Shown piece by piece: positions 12,953-21,204 of a stretch of DNA of 25,876 nucleotides. The stretch comes from DATAEG01 sp036258135 (GTDB lineage: Bacteria; Actinomycetota; Actinomycetes; Mycobacteriales; Jatrophihabitantaceae), in assembly GCA_036258135.1 (NCBI GenBank), contig DATAEG010000165.1, positions 1 through 25,876 of the forward strand, written 5' to 3'. The translations under genes were made by a program, and so were the position numbers. The notes below the pieces were generated by a model, which did no database searches, was not told the DNA's origin, and was given only the letters and a program-made list of their open reading frames with translations. The stretch's first letter is position 1. The number at the start of each line of letters is the position of its first letter.

Positions 12953-15208
12953 GTGCTTGAGGGGAGCGATTTGCCGAGCCAGCAAGCCAAGCCTGAGCCA
13001 AGGCATGCCGCACCGCTGCGGAACACTGCGACGCAGACGGTCAGCAAACGCGCGTCAAAGCGGGCTCCGGAGCCGCCGGTTGCGGCGGCCGAGCCGGTCC
13101 TGCCGTCCCTTGATCTCGAGCCCAACGGCAAAGGACCGCCCCTTCCGGACGCCACGGCCACCGCTGAGCCGAGTAGCCCGAGCACGGTCCGGACGCTCCG
13201 GTCGATACTTCGGACAAGACCGTTCCGTCGGCTCTGGTACACCACCGCGCTGTCCAGTTTGGGTGATTGGCTCGGACTGCTGGCCACTACCGCGCTGGCC
13301 ACGACCCTGGCCGGTAGCTACCAGGGCCAGAACTACGCCCTCGGCGTGGTGCTGCTGATCCGCCTGCTGCCCAGCGTCGTGCTCGGTCCGCTGGCCGGCC
13401 TTTTCGCCGACCGGTTCGACCGCCGGTTGACGATGGTCACGTCGGACCTGCTGCGCTTCTTGCTCTTCGTGTCGATCCCGGTGGGGATGAACTTCGACAT
13501 CCCCGATCACCAGAAGCTGCTCCTGCTGTTCGTGGCCAGCTTCCTGGTGGAGTGCGTCAGCCTGTTCTGGCTCCCGGCGAAGGACGCCTCGGTGCCGAAC
13601 TTGGTCCGCCGGGACCAGGTCGAAGCGGCCAACCAGCTCGGCCTGATCACGACATACGGCATCACGCCGGTGGGCGCGTCCATCCTGTTCGCCGGCCTGG
13701 ACATCGTCACCCGCCGGCTGGCCGGGCACTACTCCTGGTTCCACTCCAACCAGGTCAGCCTGTCCCTGTACTTCAACGCCCTTACCTTCGTGGTGGCGGC
13801 CATCCTGGTCTGGACGATTCGCGAGATCGTCGGTCCCGCCGAGCATCAGGGTGACAACCCGCCGGGCATGCTGCGCCTGGCCAGAGAAGGCCTGCTCTAC
13901 CTGCGCTCGTCCAAGCTGATGCGCGGGATCATCGTCGGCATCCTCGGTGCCTTTGCCGCCGGCGGTGCGGTGATCGGCGCGGGCAAGACCTATGTGACCA
14001 GCCTCGGCGGCGGCAACGCCGCGTACGGCGTCGTCTTCGGTGCGGTATTCGTGGGGCTTGGGCTGGGCATGACGCTCGGGCCGCGGGTGGCCCGGCCGGT
14101 GTCGCGGCGCCGCGTCTTCGGGGTGGCCATCATGTTCGCTGGCCTGTGCCTGATCCTGACGGCGCTCTCCCCACAGGTGACCGTGGCCGCGGCGATAGTG
14201 GTGGGTGTCGGATTCGGCGCCGGGCTGGCCTTCCTCAGCGGCGTGACGCTCCTCGGTACCGACATCGCCGACGAGATGCGCGGGCGAGTCTTCGCCTTCA
14301 TCCAGTCCCTGGTGCGCATCGTGCTCATACTCAGCTTGGCCGCGGTGCCGTTCATCGTGGCCAGCGTCGGCCAGACTGACGTGGACCTGTTCGGCAGCCA
14401 CGTCGTGGTCGACGGTACCCGCATCGTCCTGCTGGCTGGCGGTGTACTCGCCGTCTTGGCCGGTCTGGTCGCCTTCCGCCTCATGGACGACCGCGGCTCG
14501 GTGCCGCTCATCGCGGACCTGGTCACCGGCCTGCGCGGCAACAAGTCGGCCCGGCGCCGTCTCGAAACCGGTGGCGTCCTCATCGCCTTCGAAGGCGGGG
14601 AAGGCGCCGGTAAGTCGACCCAGATCCGAATGCTCGGCGAGGCGTTGCGCAAGGACGGGATCACGGTCACCGAGACCTTCGAGCCCGGCGCTACCCCGGC
14701 CGGGGCGCGGATCAGGTCGATGCTGCTCAATCCGGCGTACACCCTCGACGAACGTGCGGAGGCTCTGCTGTTCGCGGCGGACCGGGCCAACCATGTGGCG
14801 ACGGTGATCCGGCCGGCCTTGGACAAGGGCCACGTCGTCCTCACCGACCGCTTCTCCGATTCGTCGGCCGCCTACCAGGGTGCAGGTCGGTCGCTGACCG
14901 AGGAAGACGTCCGGCGCGTCTCCCGCTGGGCCACCGGCGGCATCATCCCGGACCTGACCATCGTGCTCGACCTGCCGCCAACCGAGGGGCTCGGGCGGGT
15001 CGGCCGACGCGGCGTGGCCGACCGGCTCGAGGGCGAGTCCCTGGAGTTCCACGAGCGGGTCCGGCAGGCGTTCCGCAACTATGCCGAAGCCGACCCGCGG
15101 CACTACCTGATCGTGGACGCGATGCAGCCGGTTGAGGCGATCGCCGAGCAGGTCAAGATGGCCGTCGACCAGCTGTCGCATGCTGCCGCCGCCCGCAGTC
15201 ACCAATGA
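12953..15208 (+). CDS. tmk: MFS transporter-like protein fused to thymidylate kinase
   Basis: The 751-residue two-part protein. Residues about 1-80 are a Pro/Ala-rich cytosolic lead; about 85-515 form an MFS exporter-like domain (LSSLGDWLGLLATTALATTL, then LLGPLAGLF-type motif LGPLAGLFADRFDRR). The thymidylate kinase domain follows from about 540: P-loop EGGEGAGKST (547-556), DRFSDSSAAYQG, and a LID with GRRGVADRLEGES. Arg in the LID and none in the P-loop indicate the E. coli-type (type II) kinase, making dTDP from dTMP. Such fusions are known in actinobacteria, including Streptomyces beside topA. The GTG given has no clear ribosome-binding site; TTG at 12971, preceded by AGGGGAGC, is a credible alternative start six codons later. 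Confidence 0.93.
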   Translation: MLEGSDLPSQQAKPEPRHAAPLRNTATQTVSKRASKRAPEPPVAAAEPVLPSLDLEPNGKGPPLPDATATAEPSSPSTVRTLRSILRTRPFRRLWYTTALSSLGDWLGLLATTALATTLAGSYQGQNYALGVVLLIRLLPSVVLGPLAGLFADRFDRRLTMVTSDLLRFLLFVSIPVGMNFDIPDHQKLLLLFVASFLVECVSLFWLPAKDASVPNLVRRDQVEAANQLGLITTYGITPVGASILFAGLDIVTRRLAGHYSWFHSNQVSLSLYFNALTFVVAAILVWTIREIVGPAEHQGDNPPGMLRLAREGLLYLRSSKLMRGIIVGILGAFAAGGAVIGAGKTYVTSLGGGNAAYGVVFGAVFVGLGLGMTLGPRVARPVSRRRVFGVAIMFAGLCLILTALSPQVTVAAAIVVGVGFGAGLAFLSGVTLLGTDIADEMRGRVFAFIQSLVRIVLILSLAAVPFIVASVGQTDVDLFGSHVVVDGTRIVLLAGGVLAVLAGLVAFRLMDDRGSVPLIADLVTGLRGNKSARRRLETGGVLIAFEGGEGAGKSTQIRMLGEALRKDGITVTETFEPGATPAGARIRSMLLNPAYTLDERAEALLFAADRANHVATVIRPALDKGHVVLTDRFSDSSAAYQGAGRSLTEEDVRRVSRWATGGIIPDLTIVLDLPPTEGLGRVGRRGVADRLEGESLEFHERVRQAFRNYAEADPRHYLIVDAMQPVEAIAEQVKMAVDQLSHAAAARSHQ

Positions 15209-16416
15209 CGGTTTGGGATGCGCTCGTCGGCCAGGATGAGGTCGTCGACGCGCTCAAGGCGGCCGCCGCGGCAGCGCGGGACTTTGGCAGCGGCGCGCCA
15301 CCGGCCGCGAGTGCCATGACGCACGCGTGGCTGTTCACCGGACCGCCCGGGTCGGGTCGATCGGTGGCAGCGCGGGCCTTCGCGGCGGCCTTGCAGTGCA
15401 CCCAGCCCACCGAGGAGGGACCTGGTTGCGGGGAGTGCTCCGGCTGCCGTTCGACGCTGGCCGGCACACACCCAGACGTCCATCCCGTCGTCCCGGAGGG
15501 CCTGTCGATCTCGGTCTCGGAGATGCGGGCCGTGGTGGCCGCGGCGGCTCGACGGCCGGTCGTCGGCTCGTGGCAGGCCATGATCATCGAGGACGCCGAC
15601 CGGCTCACCGAAGCCGCGTCGAACGCGCTCCTGAAGGTCGTGGAGGAGCCGCCGCGGCGGACCGTTTTCCTGCTCTGCGCACCGTCAACGCACCCCGACG
15701 ACGTGACCATGACGATCCGCTCGCGCTGCCGGCACCTTGCGCTTCGCACGCCGCCCGCCGACGCGATCGCGGCCGTCCTGACCGGTGAGGGCGCCGCCCC
15801 GGAAATCGCCGCGTGGGCCGCGCAAGCGTCGCAGGGTCACGTGGGACGGGCCCGCCGACTGGTGCGCGACGGCGACGCCCGGGCGCGACGTGCCGCGGTC
15901 CTGGCGGTGCCCGAACGGGTGCGCTCGCTGCGCGACTGCCAGGAGGTGGCGGACGCGTTGATCGCGGCGGCTGAGTCCGAGGCCCAGGCGCTCACCGACG
16001 GCCTTGACGAGGCCGAGCTGGACGCGTTGCGGACCGCGCTCGGCGCCGGCGGTACCGGCAGGGGCACCACGGGCACCACGCGAGGCATGGCCGGCGCGGT
16101 GCGCGAGCTTCAGCTCCGGCAACGGTCCCGAGCCACCCGCTCGCAACGCGACGCGCTCGATCGTGCTCTGATCGACCTGGCCGGGTTCTACCGCGACGTC
16201 TTGCGCCGTCAGTCCGGCTCAGCCGAAGGTGCCGCCCACCCCGAGGTCGCCGACTCGGTGGGACGGGTGGCCGCGCTGCTCTCGCCGGCGGGCACCCTGC
16301 GCCGCCTCGAGGCCGTGCTCGCGTGCCGGGAGGCGCTCGAGCTGAACGTGAAGCCGCGTATCGCCGTCGAGGCGATGGTCGCGAACCTACGGCTGCCCGA
16401 TCTTGCTGCCAGTTGA
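15205..16416 (+). CDS. holB: DNA polymerase III delta' subunit
   Basis: The 403-residue clamp-loader subunit starts MTVWDALVGQDEVVDALKAA. The P-loop is degenerate, GPPGSGRS (46-53), with Arg where ATPase members have Lys, so it is probably a non-hydrolysing subunit as delta' generally is. Cys65, Cys75, Cys78 and Cys81 form the zinc module. SNALLKVVEEPP is the conserved delta'/gamma phrase. The C-terminal half contains a Gly/Thr-rich linker (GAGGTGRGTTGTTRG) not essential to the fold. The ATGA overlap with the tmk stop implies coupled translation of two replication functions. Confidence 0.95.
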   Translation: MTVWDALVGQDEVVDALKAAAAAARDFGSGAPPAASAMTHAWLFTGPPGSGRSVAARAFAAALQCTQPTEEGPGCGECSGCRSTLAGTHPDVHPVVPEGLSISVSEMRAVVAAAARRPVVGSWQAMIIEDADRLTEAASNALLKVVEEPPRRTVFLLCAPSTHPDDVTMTIRSRCRHLALRTPPADAIAAVLTGEGAAPEIAAWAAQASQGHVGRARRLVRDGDARARRAAVLAVPERVRSLRDCQEVADALIAAAESEAQALTDGLDEAELDALRTALGAGGTGRGTTGTTRGMAGAVRELQLRQRSRATRSQRDALDRALIDLAGFYRDVLRRQSGSAEGAAHPEVADSVGRVAALLSPAGTLRRLEAVLACREALELNVKPRIAVEAMVANLRLPDLAAS

Positions 16417-16440
16417 CTGATGCGGGCATAGGCTCGGGCC

Positions 16441-17268
16441 ATGTCGATGGTGTGCGCGGTGACCTTCACCAAGCACGGCCGGCTGTATTACGCCGATCCG
16501 GGCGGGCTGACCCCGTCCGTCGGCGACTCCGTGCTGTACCCAACGACGGAGGGCCCGGAAGTCGCCGAGGTGATGTGGGCGCCGCAGTGGGTCTCCGAGG
16601 AGATCGGGCGACTGCCGACCCTCATCGGCATGGCCACGGACGAGAGCCTCGAGAAGGCGGCGGTGTCCCGTAAGGCGCGGGCCGCCGCCCGGGTCGCCGC
16701 GCGTCGGCTGATTCGCGAGCACGACCTGCCGATGAAGGTCGTGGGTGTCGACGTCACGGGCAACGGTGACAAGACGCTGATCTACTTCACCGCGCCGCAC
16801 CGAGTGGACTTCCGGGCGTTGATTCGCGACCTGGGCGCGACGCTCAAGTGCCGTGTCGAACTGCGCCAGCTCTCGGCCCGCGACGAGGCGCGCCTGACTG
16901 GCGGCATCGGCTCGTGCGGACGCGAGCTGTGTTGTGCCACGTTCCTCGTCGACTTCGAGCCCGTGTCGGTGCGGATGGCCAAGGATCAGGACCTGCCGCT
17001 CAATCCGCTGCGCATCTCCGGCGCATGCGGTCGGCTCATGTGTTGCTTGAAGTACGAGCACCCGCTCTATCAGTCAGCGAGCAATACGGCGCCGATCGGG
17101 GAGGAAGTCGAGACGCCGGAAGGCATCGGCACGGTAGTCGGGCATGACGTTCCACGAGAGTCTGTAGTAGTGCGGATGGCAGCAGACGGCAGCGTCAGCA
17201 AGTGCGCGCTCGCTTCGGTCTGCTCGTCCCGCAAGGCGTATGAGGCGCGAAATGGCGATGTCCTCTAA
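16441..17268 (+). CDS. ricT: PSP1/RicT-family protein
   Basis: The 275-residue protein carries the complete PSP1 C-terminal domain. Cys are at 159, 164, 165, 197, 201 and 202 in the phrases GGIGSCGRELCC and SGACGRLMCCLKYEHPLY, with DFEPVSVRMAKDQDLPLNP between. In Bacillus the homologue (RicT/YaaT) joins RicA and RicF in an iron-sulfur complex that guides RNase Y; the actinobacterial role is less clear. It follows holB by 24 bases. ATG 16441 lacks a strong ribosome-binding site, and ATG 16447 is possible. The last 35 residues have a diverged duplicate about 1 kb downstream (18293-18415), described separately. Confidence 0.92.
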   Translation: MSMVCAVTFTKHGRLYYADPGGLTPSVGDSVLYPTTEGPEVAEVMWAPQWVSEEIGRLPTLIGMATDESLEKAAVSRKARAAARVAARRLIREHDLPMKVVGVDVTGNGDKTLIYFTAPHRVDFRALIRDLGATLKCRVELRQLSARDEARLTGGIGSCGRELCCATFLVDFEPVSVRMAKDQDLPLNPLRISGACGRLMCCLKYEHPLYQSASNTAPIGEEVETPEGIGTVVGHDVPRESVVVRMAADGSVSKCALASVCSSRKAYEARNGDVL

Positions 17269-17331
17269 TTTCGCCTGACATCACGATGCGCATTTGGTTC
17301 GCCGACGGAAGTCCTGCGGCTGGCTGTCCAC

Positions 17332-17353
17332 CGCCCGCGGGCCGATGCGGGCG
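17332..17353 (+). terminator. Possible hairpin terminator after ricT
   Basis: CGCCCGC and GCGGGCG form a perfect 7-bp stem with an 8-base loop, 63 bases after the ricT stop. It is followed by TTGTACC rather than a T run, so intrinsic termination is plausible but not proven. The rest of 17269-17434 shows only the ribosome-binding site of the next gene. Confidence 0.4.
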
Positions 17354-17434
17354 TTGTACCCCTCTGGCCGGATAGCCACAGCGCCGACACGAGAGTAGGA
17401 AGGCGACATCTGCAAGCGCGGCCAAGGGGGCCCT

Positions 17435-18235
17435 ATGAGAGTCGCTGCGATGATCGCCGCTGTCGCGGCATTGCTCTCGGTGTCGATGCTCGCTGTCAGC
17501 ACACCGGCGGGGGCCGACCCCACCGTGTCGGTCGTCCCCTCCACGGGTCTCGCCCGGGGCGACGTCGTACGTGTCTCGGCGAGCGGCCTCGAGCCGCTAG
17601 CCGCCGTACGGGTAATCCAGTGTGACGTGTTCCTGGACAACCCCGACGAGGAGTGTTTCGACAACACGACCGCTGCCGCAGACGCGACGGGCGGAGTTTC
17701 TCTCGACGTCACCCTTGGCGACCCGGTGTTCCACGCGCAGGAGTTCGGCGATCCCAAGCCGGTCTACTGCAAGTCCGACACTTGCCACATCTTCCTCGTC
17801 TGGTTCGACGCCAACGGTGTCCAGCAGGTGGCGTCCTCCGACGCGCTGGAGTTCACCGGGTCGCCCGCCACGATCTCGGCGAGCCCGTCGACCGACCTGC
17901 GCAAGACTCAGCGCGTCGCCGTACAGGGGACCGCGATCGGGGCTGAGGGGCGGCGCGTTCAGATTGTCGAAGAAGCCTGCTTCGGCATTGTGCAAGGCAG
18001 TGGCTGCTACGGGGCGCTACCAGCGGTGACGACCACGGTGCGGGCGGATGGCACCTTCTCGACCCACTACCGGGTGAAGCGATTCCTGTCGGACGGCACC
18101 GACTGCACGGGCGACATCCTCGGTTTCTGCGAGCTGTCCGTGATCGTGCCCGACGCCGCGGGGAACCCGGACGACACTTTCGGGATCTCCCGCATCGGCC
18201 AGCCCGCAGTCGCGCTCTCGTTCAGCGCTCGTTAG
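17435..18235 (+). CDS. Secreted two-domain neocarzinostatin-fold protein
   Basis: The 266-residue protein has a Sec signal peptide (cleavage likely near PAGA|DPT, residue 27) followed by two Ig-like domains in tandem. Domain 1 (about 28-145) matches the enediyne apoprotein (neocarzinostatin) pattern: PTVSVVPSTGLARGDVVRV, ASGLEP, VIQCD...EECFDN, ADATGGVSLDV, then a second Cys pair YCKSDTCHIF. Domain 2 (about 146-266) begins ISASPSTDLRKTQRVAVQG and has its own Cys-rich loops. Neocarzinostatin-type proteins bind an enediyne chromophore, but the fold is also common in actinobacterial secreted proteins with unknown ligands, and no enediyne synthesis genes occur here. AAGGGGG precedes the ATG. Ligand and role unknown. 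Confidence 0.8.
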   Translation: MRVAAMIAAVAALLSVSMLAVSTPAGADPTVSVVPSTGLARGDVVRVSASGLEPLAAVRVIQCDVFLDNPDEECFDNTTAAADATGGVSLDVTLGDPVFHAQEFGDPKPVYCKSDTCHIFLVWFDANGVQQVASSDALEFTGSPATISASPSTDLRKTQRVAVQGTAIGAEGRRVQIVEEACFGIVQGSGCYGALPAVTTTVRADGTFSTHYRVKRFLSDGTDCTGDILGFCELSVIVPDAAGNPDDTFGISRIGQPAVALSFSAR

Positions 18236-18238
18236 GCG

Positions 18239-18415
18239 GGCCGGCGACGACGCCGTCCCGGTCGATCGGCGGTGGGGGCATCCCGTGGGGCGGAGTCGAT
18301 GGTGGTCAAGCTCACCGCCGGCGGCCGGCGCACCACATGTGCGCTGGCGTCCGTCTGCGCCTCGCAGAAGGCGTACGACTCGCGGGCCGCGACGGTCACT
18401 GATCCGACGGGTTAA
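18239..18415 (+). pseudogene. Decayed second copy of the ricT 3' end
   Basis: Translating 18293-18415 gives ESMVVKLTAGG, then CALASVCASQKAYDSR and a TAA stop. This aligns with the end of RicT: ESVVVRMAADG, then CALASVCSSRKAYEAR. In the 16-residue Cys-to-Arg block I count 12 identical residues and 35 of 48 identical bases, with 10 of 13 mismatches at third codon positions. Upstream of 18293 weaker similarity continues in a frame shifted by one base, roughly to 18239. There is no start codon context or intact PSP1 core. This is a remnant, not a gene, and occupies most of the gap 18236-18534. Confidence 0.7.
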
Positions 18416-18485
18416 CTGCGCCGTCCTCGGTGTCGAGTTCGTCGGTTGCTGGGAGTGCCCTGAGAGAGACGAGTAAAGGCCCCGA

Positions 18486-18515
18486 TTGACGGGGTGCGAC
18501 GTGCGCCGCCACACT
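18486..18515 (+). promoter_or_regulatory. Promoter of the beta-propeller gene pair
   Basis: TTGACG (18486-18491) and CACACT (18510-18515) are separated by 18 bases, a good match to actinobacterial housekeeping promoters. The predicted transcript would begin near 18522, just before AGGGGG (ribosome-binding site) and the ATG at 18535. It lies after the ricT remnant, so the propeller pair is probably its own transcription unit. Confidence 0.5.
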
Positions 18516-18534
18516 GCCGAGCCAGGGGGCAGAC

Positions 18535-19854
18535 ATGAGCAGATCGGTGCGGATCTTGGTGTGCGGCGGTGCCGCGATCGTCATTGTGTTGGGGACGGCG
18601 GTGCCGCCCGCGGCGGCGGCCGCACCCAACACCATCCGGGTGTCGTACACGAGCACCGGTGGCCAGCCCGACGGTTTGAGCTATTTGAGCGCGTCCTCTT
18701 CGGACGGCAGATACGTCGCGTTCACGTCGACGGCGCCGAACATGGTGCCCGGCGATACCAATGGCCGGCAGGACATATTCGTCCGCGACCGGGTGGCCGG
18801 CACGACGACACGCGCCTCAGTGAGCAGCCAAGGCGCGCAGGGTAGCGGCGACAGCACTCAGGCCGACATCTCCGCCGACGGCCGCTACGTCGTGTTCTCC
18901 TCCGACTCCTCTGACCTGGTGCCCGGCGACCTCTCCGGTCAGTTCGACATATTCATCCGGGACCGGGTCGCACACACGACCCGCCGGCTCACCGTCGGAG
19001 TGGGCGGCGTCGAGGCCAACGGCGGGAGCAGCGAACCGGCGATCACGCCGGATGGCAAGTACGTCGCGTTCATCTCCTCGGCCAGCAACCTGGTGGCCGA
19101 CGACACCAACGGGATCGACGACATCTTCGTCGTGACCGTGGCCACGGGCGCGATCGTGCGTGCTTCGGTCGGCGTCGGCGGCGAGGCAGACGCCCAGTGC
19201 TTCGGCGCGGCGATATCCGCCAACGGCCGCTATGTGGCGTTCGCCACCCGGGCAGACAACCTCGTCTCGTACGACCCGGGCGGCTTCGCCGACGTCTTCG
19301 TTCGCGACCTGCAGCACAACGTGACGCGGCGCATGTCGCAGAACAACAACGGCACGCCGGGCAACGACGAGAGCGGGCTGAACTACGTGGCGATGTCGGC
19401 CGATGCCCGGTATGTGGCCTTCGGTTCGGCGGCCGGGAACCTGGTGAGCGGCGACACCAACGGCGCGTGGGACGTCTTCGTGCGCGATCGCACTGCGGGC
19501 ACGATTACCCGCGCCTCCGTTGGTCCTAACGGCGCGCAGGGCAACGGCAACAGCGGGTTCCTGTTCAACGTGAGCATGTCCGCCGACGGCCGCTACGTGG
19601 CCTACTCGTCGATCGCCTCGAACCTCGTCCCCGGCGACACGAACGCCAGCTACGACGTCTTCGTCCGCGATACGGTGGACGGCGTGACCACCCGGGTGTC
19701 GGTGTCGAAGTCCGGTGGCCAGTCGAACAGTTCCAGCATCGATCCGGCGCTCTCGTCGAACGGCCGGCACGTGTCGTTCACCGGGTACGGCTCCAACCTC
19801 GTACCAGGCGACACCAACGGGTATCCAGACATCTTCGCGCGGGACAACTTCTGA
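18535..19854 (+). CDS. Secreted seven-bladed beta-propeller protein (PD40/TolB-like), copy 1
   Basis: The 439-residue protein has a signal peptide (cleavage near AAAA|APN, residue about 31) and seven repeats of about 55-60 residues. The repeat consensus is S.DGRYVAF.S.A.NLV.GDTNG..D.FVRDR...T.R.SV...G. The GDTNGxxD loops resemble Ca2+-binding acidic turns. The last repeat stops at DIFARDNF, and the missing outer strand is supplied by the N-terminal TIRVSYTSTGGQPDG: the 'velcro' closure of a complete seven-bladed propeller. No anchor or catalytic domain. Likely an extracellular binding or scaffold protein; ligand unknown. The stop shares one base with the ATG of the next gene. Confidence 0.85.
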   Translation: MSRSVRILVCGGAAIVIVLGTAVPPAAAAAPNTIRVSYTSTGGQPDGLSYLSASSSDGRYVAFTSTAPNMVPGDTNGRQDIFVRDRVAGTTTRASVSSQGAQGSGDSTQADISADGRYVVFSSDSSDLVPGDLSGQFDIFIRDRVAHTTRRLTVGVGGVEANGGSSEPAITPDGKYVAFISSASNLVADDTNGIDDIFVVTVATGAIVRASVGVGGEADAQCFGAAISANGRYVAFATRADNLVSYDPGGFADVFVRDLQHNVTRRMSQNNNGTPGNDESGLNYVAMSADARYVAFGSAAGNLVSGDTNGAWDVFVRDRTAGTITRASVGPNGAQGNGNSGFLFNVSMSADGRYVAYSSIASNLVPGDTNASYDVFVRDTVDGVTTRVSVSKSGGQSNSSSIDPALSSNGRHVSFTGYGSNLVPGDTNGYPDIFARDNF

Positions 19855-21158
19855 TGCGTGCCACGACGTTGGGCGGTGTCCTCGCCGCGGCCCTGCTCAC
19901 CCTGGCCCTGACCGCGGCGCCGGCAGAGGCGGCCGGCTCGCGGACGAACCGTGTGTCGTATACGAACACCGGCCATCAGTCGAACGGTGACAGCAATGCC
20001 AGCGCCGTCTCCGGTGACGGCCGCTACGTCGCGTTCGTTTCGTTCGCGTCGAACCTCGTTGCTGGCGACACGAACGGCCTGCTGGATCTCTTCCTGCGTG
20101 ATCGCCAGGCGGGCACGACGAAGCGGATCTCGGTCAGCTCGCAGGGCGCCCAGCAGACGACCGGCATCGTCGGCGACCCGGACATCTCCTCCGACGGCCG
20201 CTATGTGGTGTTCTCCTCCGATGCCACCGAACTCGCTCCCGGCGGCGTCGTGGGGCAGACCGACATCTATGTGCGGGACACCGTCGCGAACACGACTCGT
20301 CGGGTGAGCGTCGGTCTGGGCGGTGCGGACGCGGACGGGGGGAGCGCCAGCCCACGGATCACCCCGGATGGCAAGTACGTCGTGTTCAGCTCCGCTGCAG
20401 ACAATCTCGTCGCGGGTGACACCAACGGCTTCCTCGACATCTTTGTCGTGACGCTCGCCACCGGCGCGGCGGCCCGCGCCTCGCTCGGCGCCGGTGGCCA
20501 GGCGAACGGGCCGAGCTTTGAGCCGGTGATGTCGGCAAACGGTCGCTACGTGGCGTTCGAGAGCGCCGCGAGCAACCTGGTGGCAGGCGACATCGGCAGC
20601 CAGACTGACGTCTTTGTGCGTGACCTCGTGTCGGCGGCAACACGGCGAGTGTCCGAGGTCGCTGGGGTCGGCGGCAACGAAATCAGCGCGCAACCGGCGA
20701 TCTCCGCCGACGGCCGCTTCGTCGCGTACGGGTCGTCGGCGACCAACCTCGTCCCCGGTGATACCAACGACTCCAGCGACGTGTTCCTGTGGGACCGCAC
20801 GAACGGCAGCACCAAGCGGGTGTCGGTCGGCCCACAGGGCGTGCAGGGCGGCGAGGGGAGCGGCCTCTTCAACGGCGTGGGCATCTCCTACAGCGGCCGA
20901 TACATCTCCTTCACCTCCGCGGCCAGCAACCTCGTCGCGGACGACACCAACAGCTCGAATGACGTATTCGTCTACGACGCGACGACCGGCATCGTCCGGC
21001 GGGTGTCCGTAAGCACCGCTGGCGGCGAGGGCAACCATCCGAGCTTCCGCGCCCGGATCTCCGTGGATGGTCGGCACGTGTCGTTCGTCTCGCAGGCAAC
21101 CACGCTGGTCGCGAACGACACGAACGGCTTCATGGATATCTTCGTGCGCGACAACTGA
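19854..21158 (+). CDS. Secreted seven-bladed beta-propeller protein, copy 2
   Basis: The 434-residue paralogue of the preceding gene has its own signal peptide (cleavage near AEA|AGS, residue about 26). It has seven repeats and the same circular closure: N-terminal RTNRVSYTNTGHQSNG completes a last blade ending DIFVRDN. Corresponding blades match one to one; blade 3 of both has ITPDGKYV and DIFVVT in place of the usual FVRDR. The pair therefore arose by duplication of the whole gene rather than blade shuffling. The start overlaps the previous stop (TGATG), so the two are co-translated. Function unknown. Confidence 0.85.
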   Translation: MRATTLGGVLAAALLTLALTAAPAEAAGSRTNRVSYTNTGHQSNGDSNASAVSGDGRYVAFVSFASNLVAGDTNGLLDLFLRDRQAGTTKRISVSSQGAQQTTGIVGDPDISSDGRYVVFSSDATELAPGGVVGQTDIYVRDTVANTTRRVSVGLGGADADGGSASPRITPDGKYVVFSSAADNLVAGDTNGFLDIFVVTLATGAAARASLGAGGQANGPSFEPVMSANGRYVAFESAASNLVAGDIGSQTDVFVRDLVSAATRRVSEVAGVGGNEISAQPAISADGRFVAYGSSATNLVPGDTNDSSDVFLWDRTNGSTKRVSVGPQGVQGGEGSGLFNGVGISYSGRYISFTSAASNLVADDTNSSNDVFVYDATTGIVRRVSVSTAGGEGNHPSFRARISVDGRHVSFVSQATTLVANDTNGFMDIFVRDN

Positions 21159-21163
21159 GCGAC

Positions 21164-21204
21164 AGGCCGCCGCTGCCAGTTAGACTGCCTGGCGGCGCCG
21201 GCCT
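21164..21204 (+). terminator. Hairpin after the propeller genes
   Basis: AGGCC (21164-21168) pairs with GGCCT (21200-21204), and CGCTGCCAG (21171-21179) pairs with CTGGCGGCG (21189-21197) with one mismatch, around a 9-base loop. It begins 5 bases after the propeller stop codon. There is no T run, so this would be a non-canonical terminator. Confidence 0.45.
21181..21186 (+). promoter_or_regulatory. Probable -10 element of the tRNA-Thr gene
   Basis: TAGACT fits the actinobacterial -10 consensus (TANNNT) and ends 26 bases before the tRNA, leaving a short leader. It falls inside the loop of the hairpin described at 21164-21204. No clear -35 hexamer. Confidence 0.4.

Noticed and set aside
13055..15205. 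A 716-codon leftward open frame antisense to the MFS-tmk gene.
   Set aside because: Long antisense frames are expected in high-GC coding sequence; it is Gln/Arg/His-rich, lacks domain motifs and lies opposite a gene with clear family motifs.
19650..21077. A 475-codon leftward frame with repeated segments antisense to the propeller genes.
   Set aside because: Its repetitiveness is only the mirror of the propeller repeats on the real coding strand.
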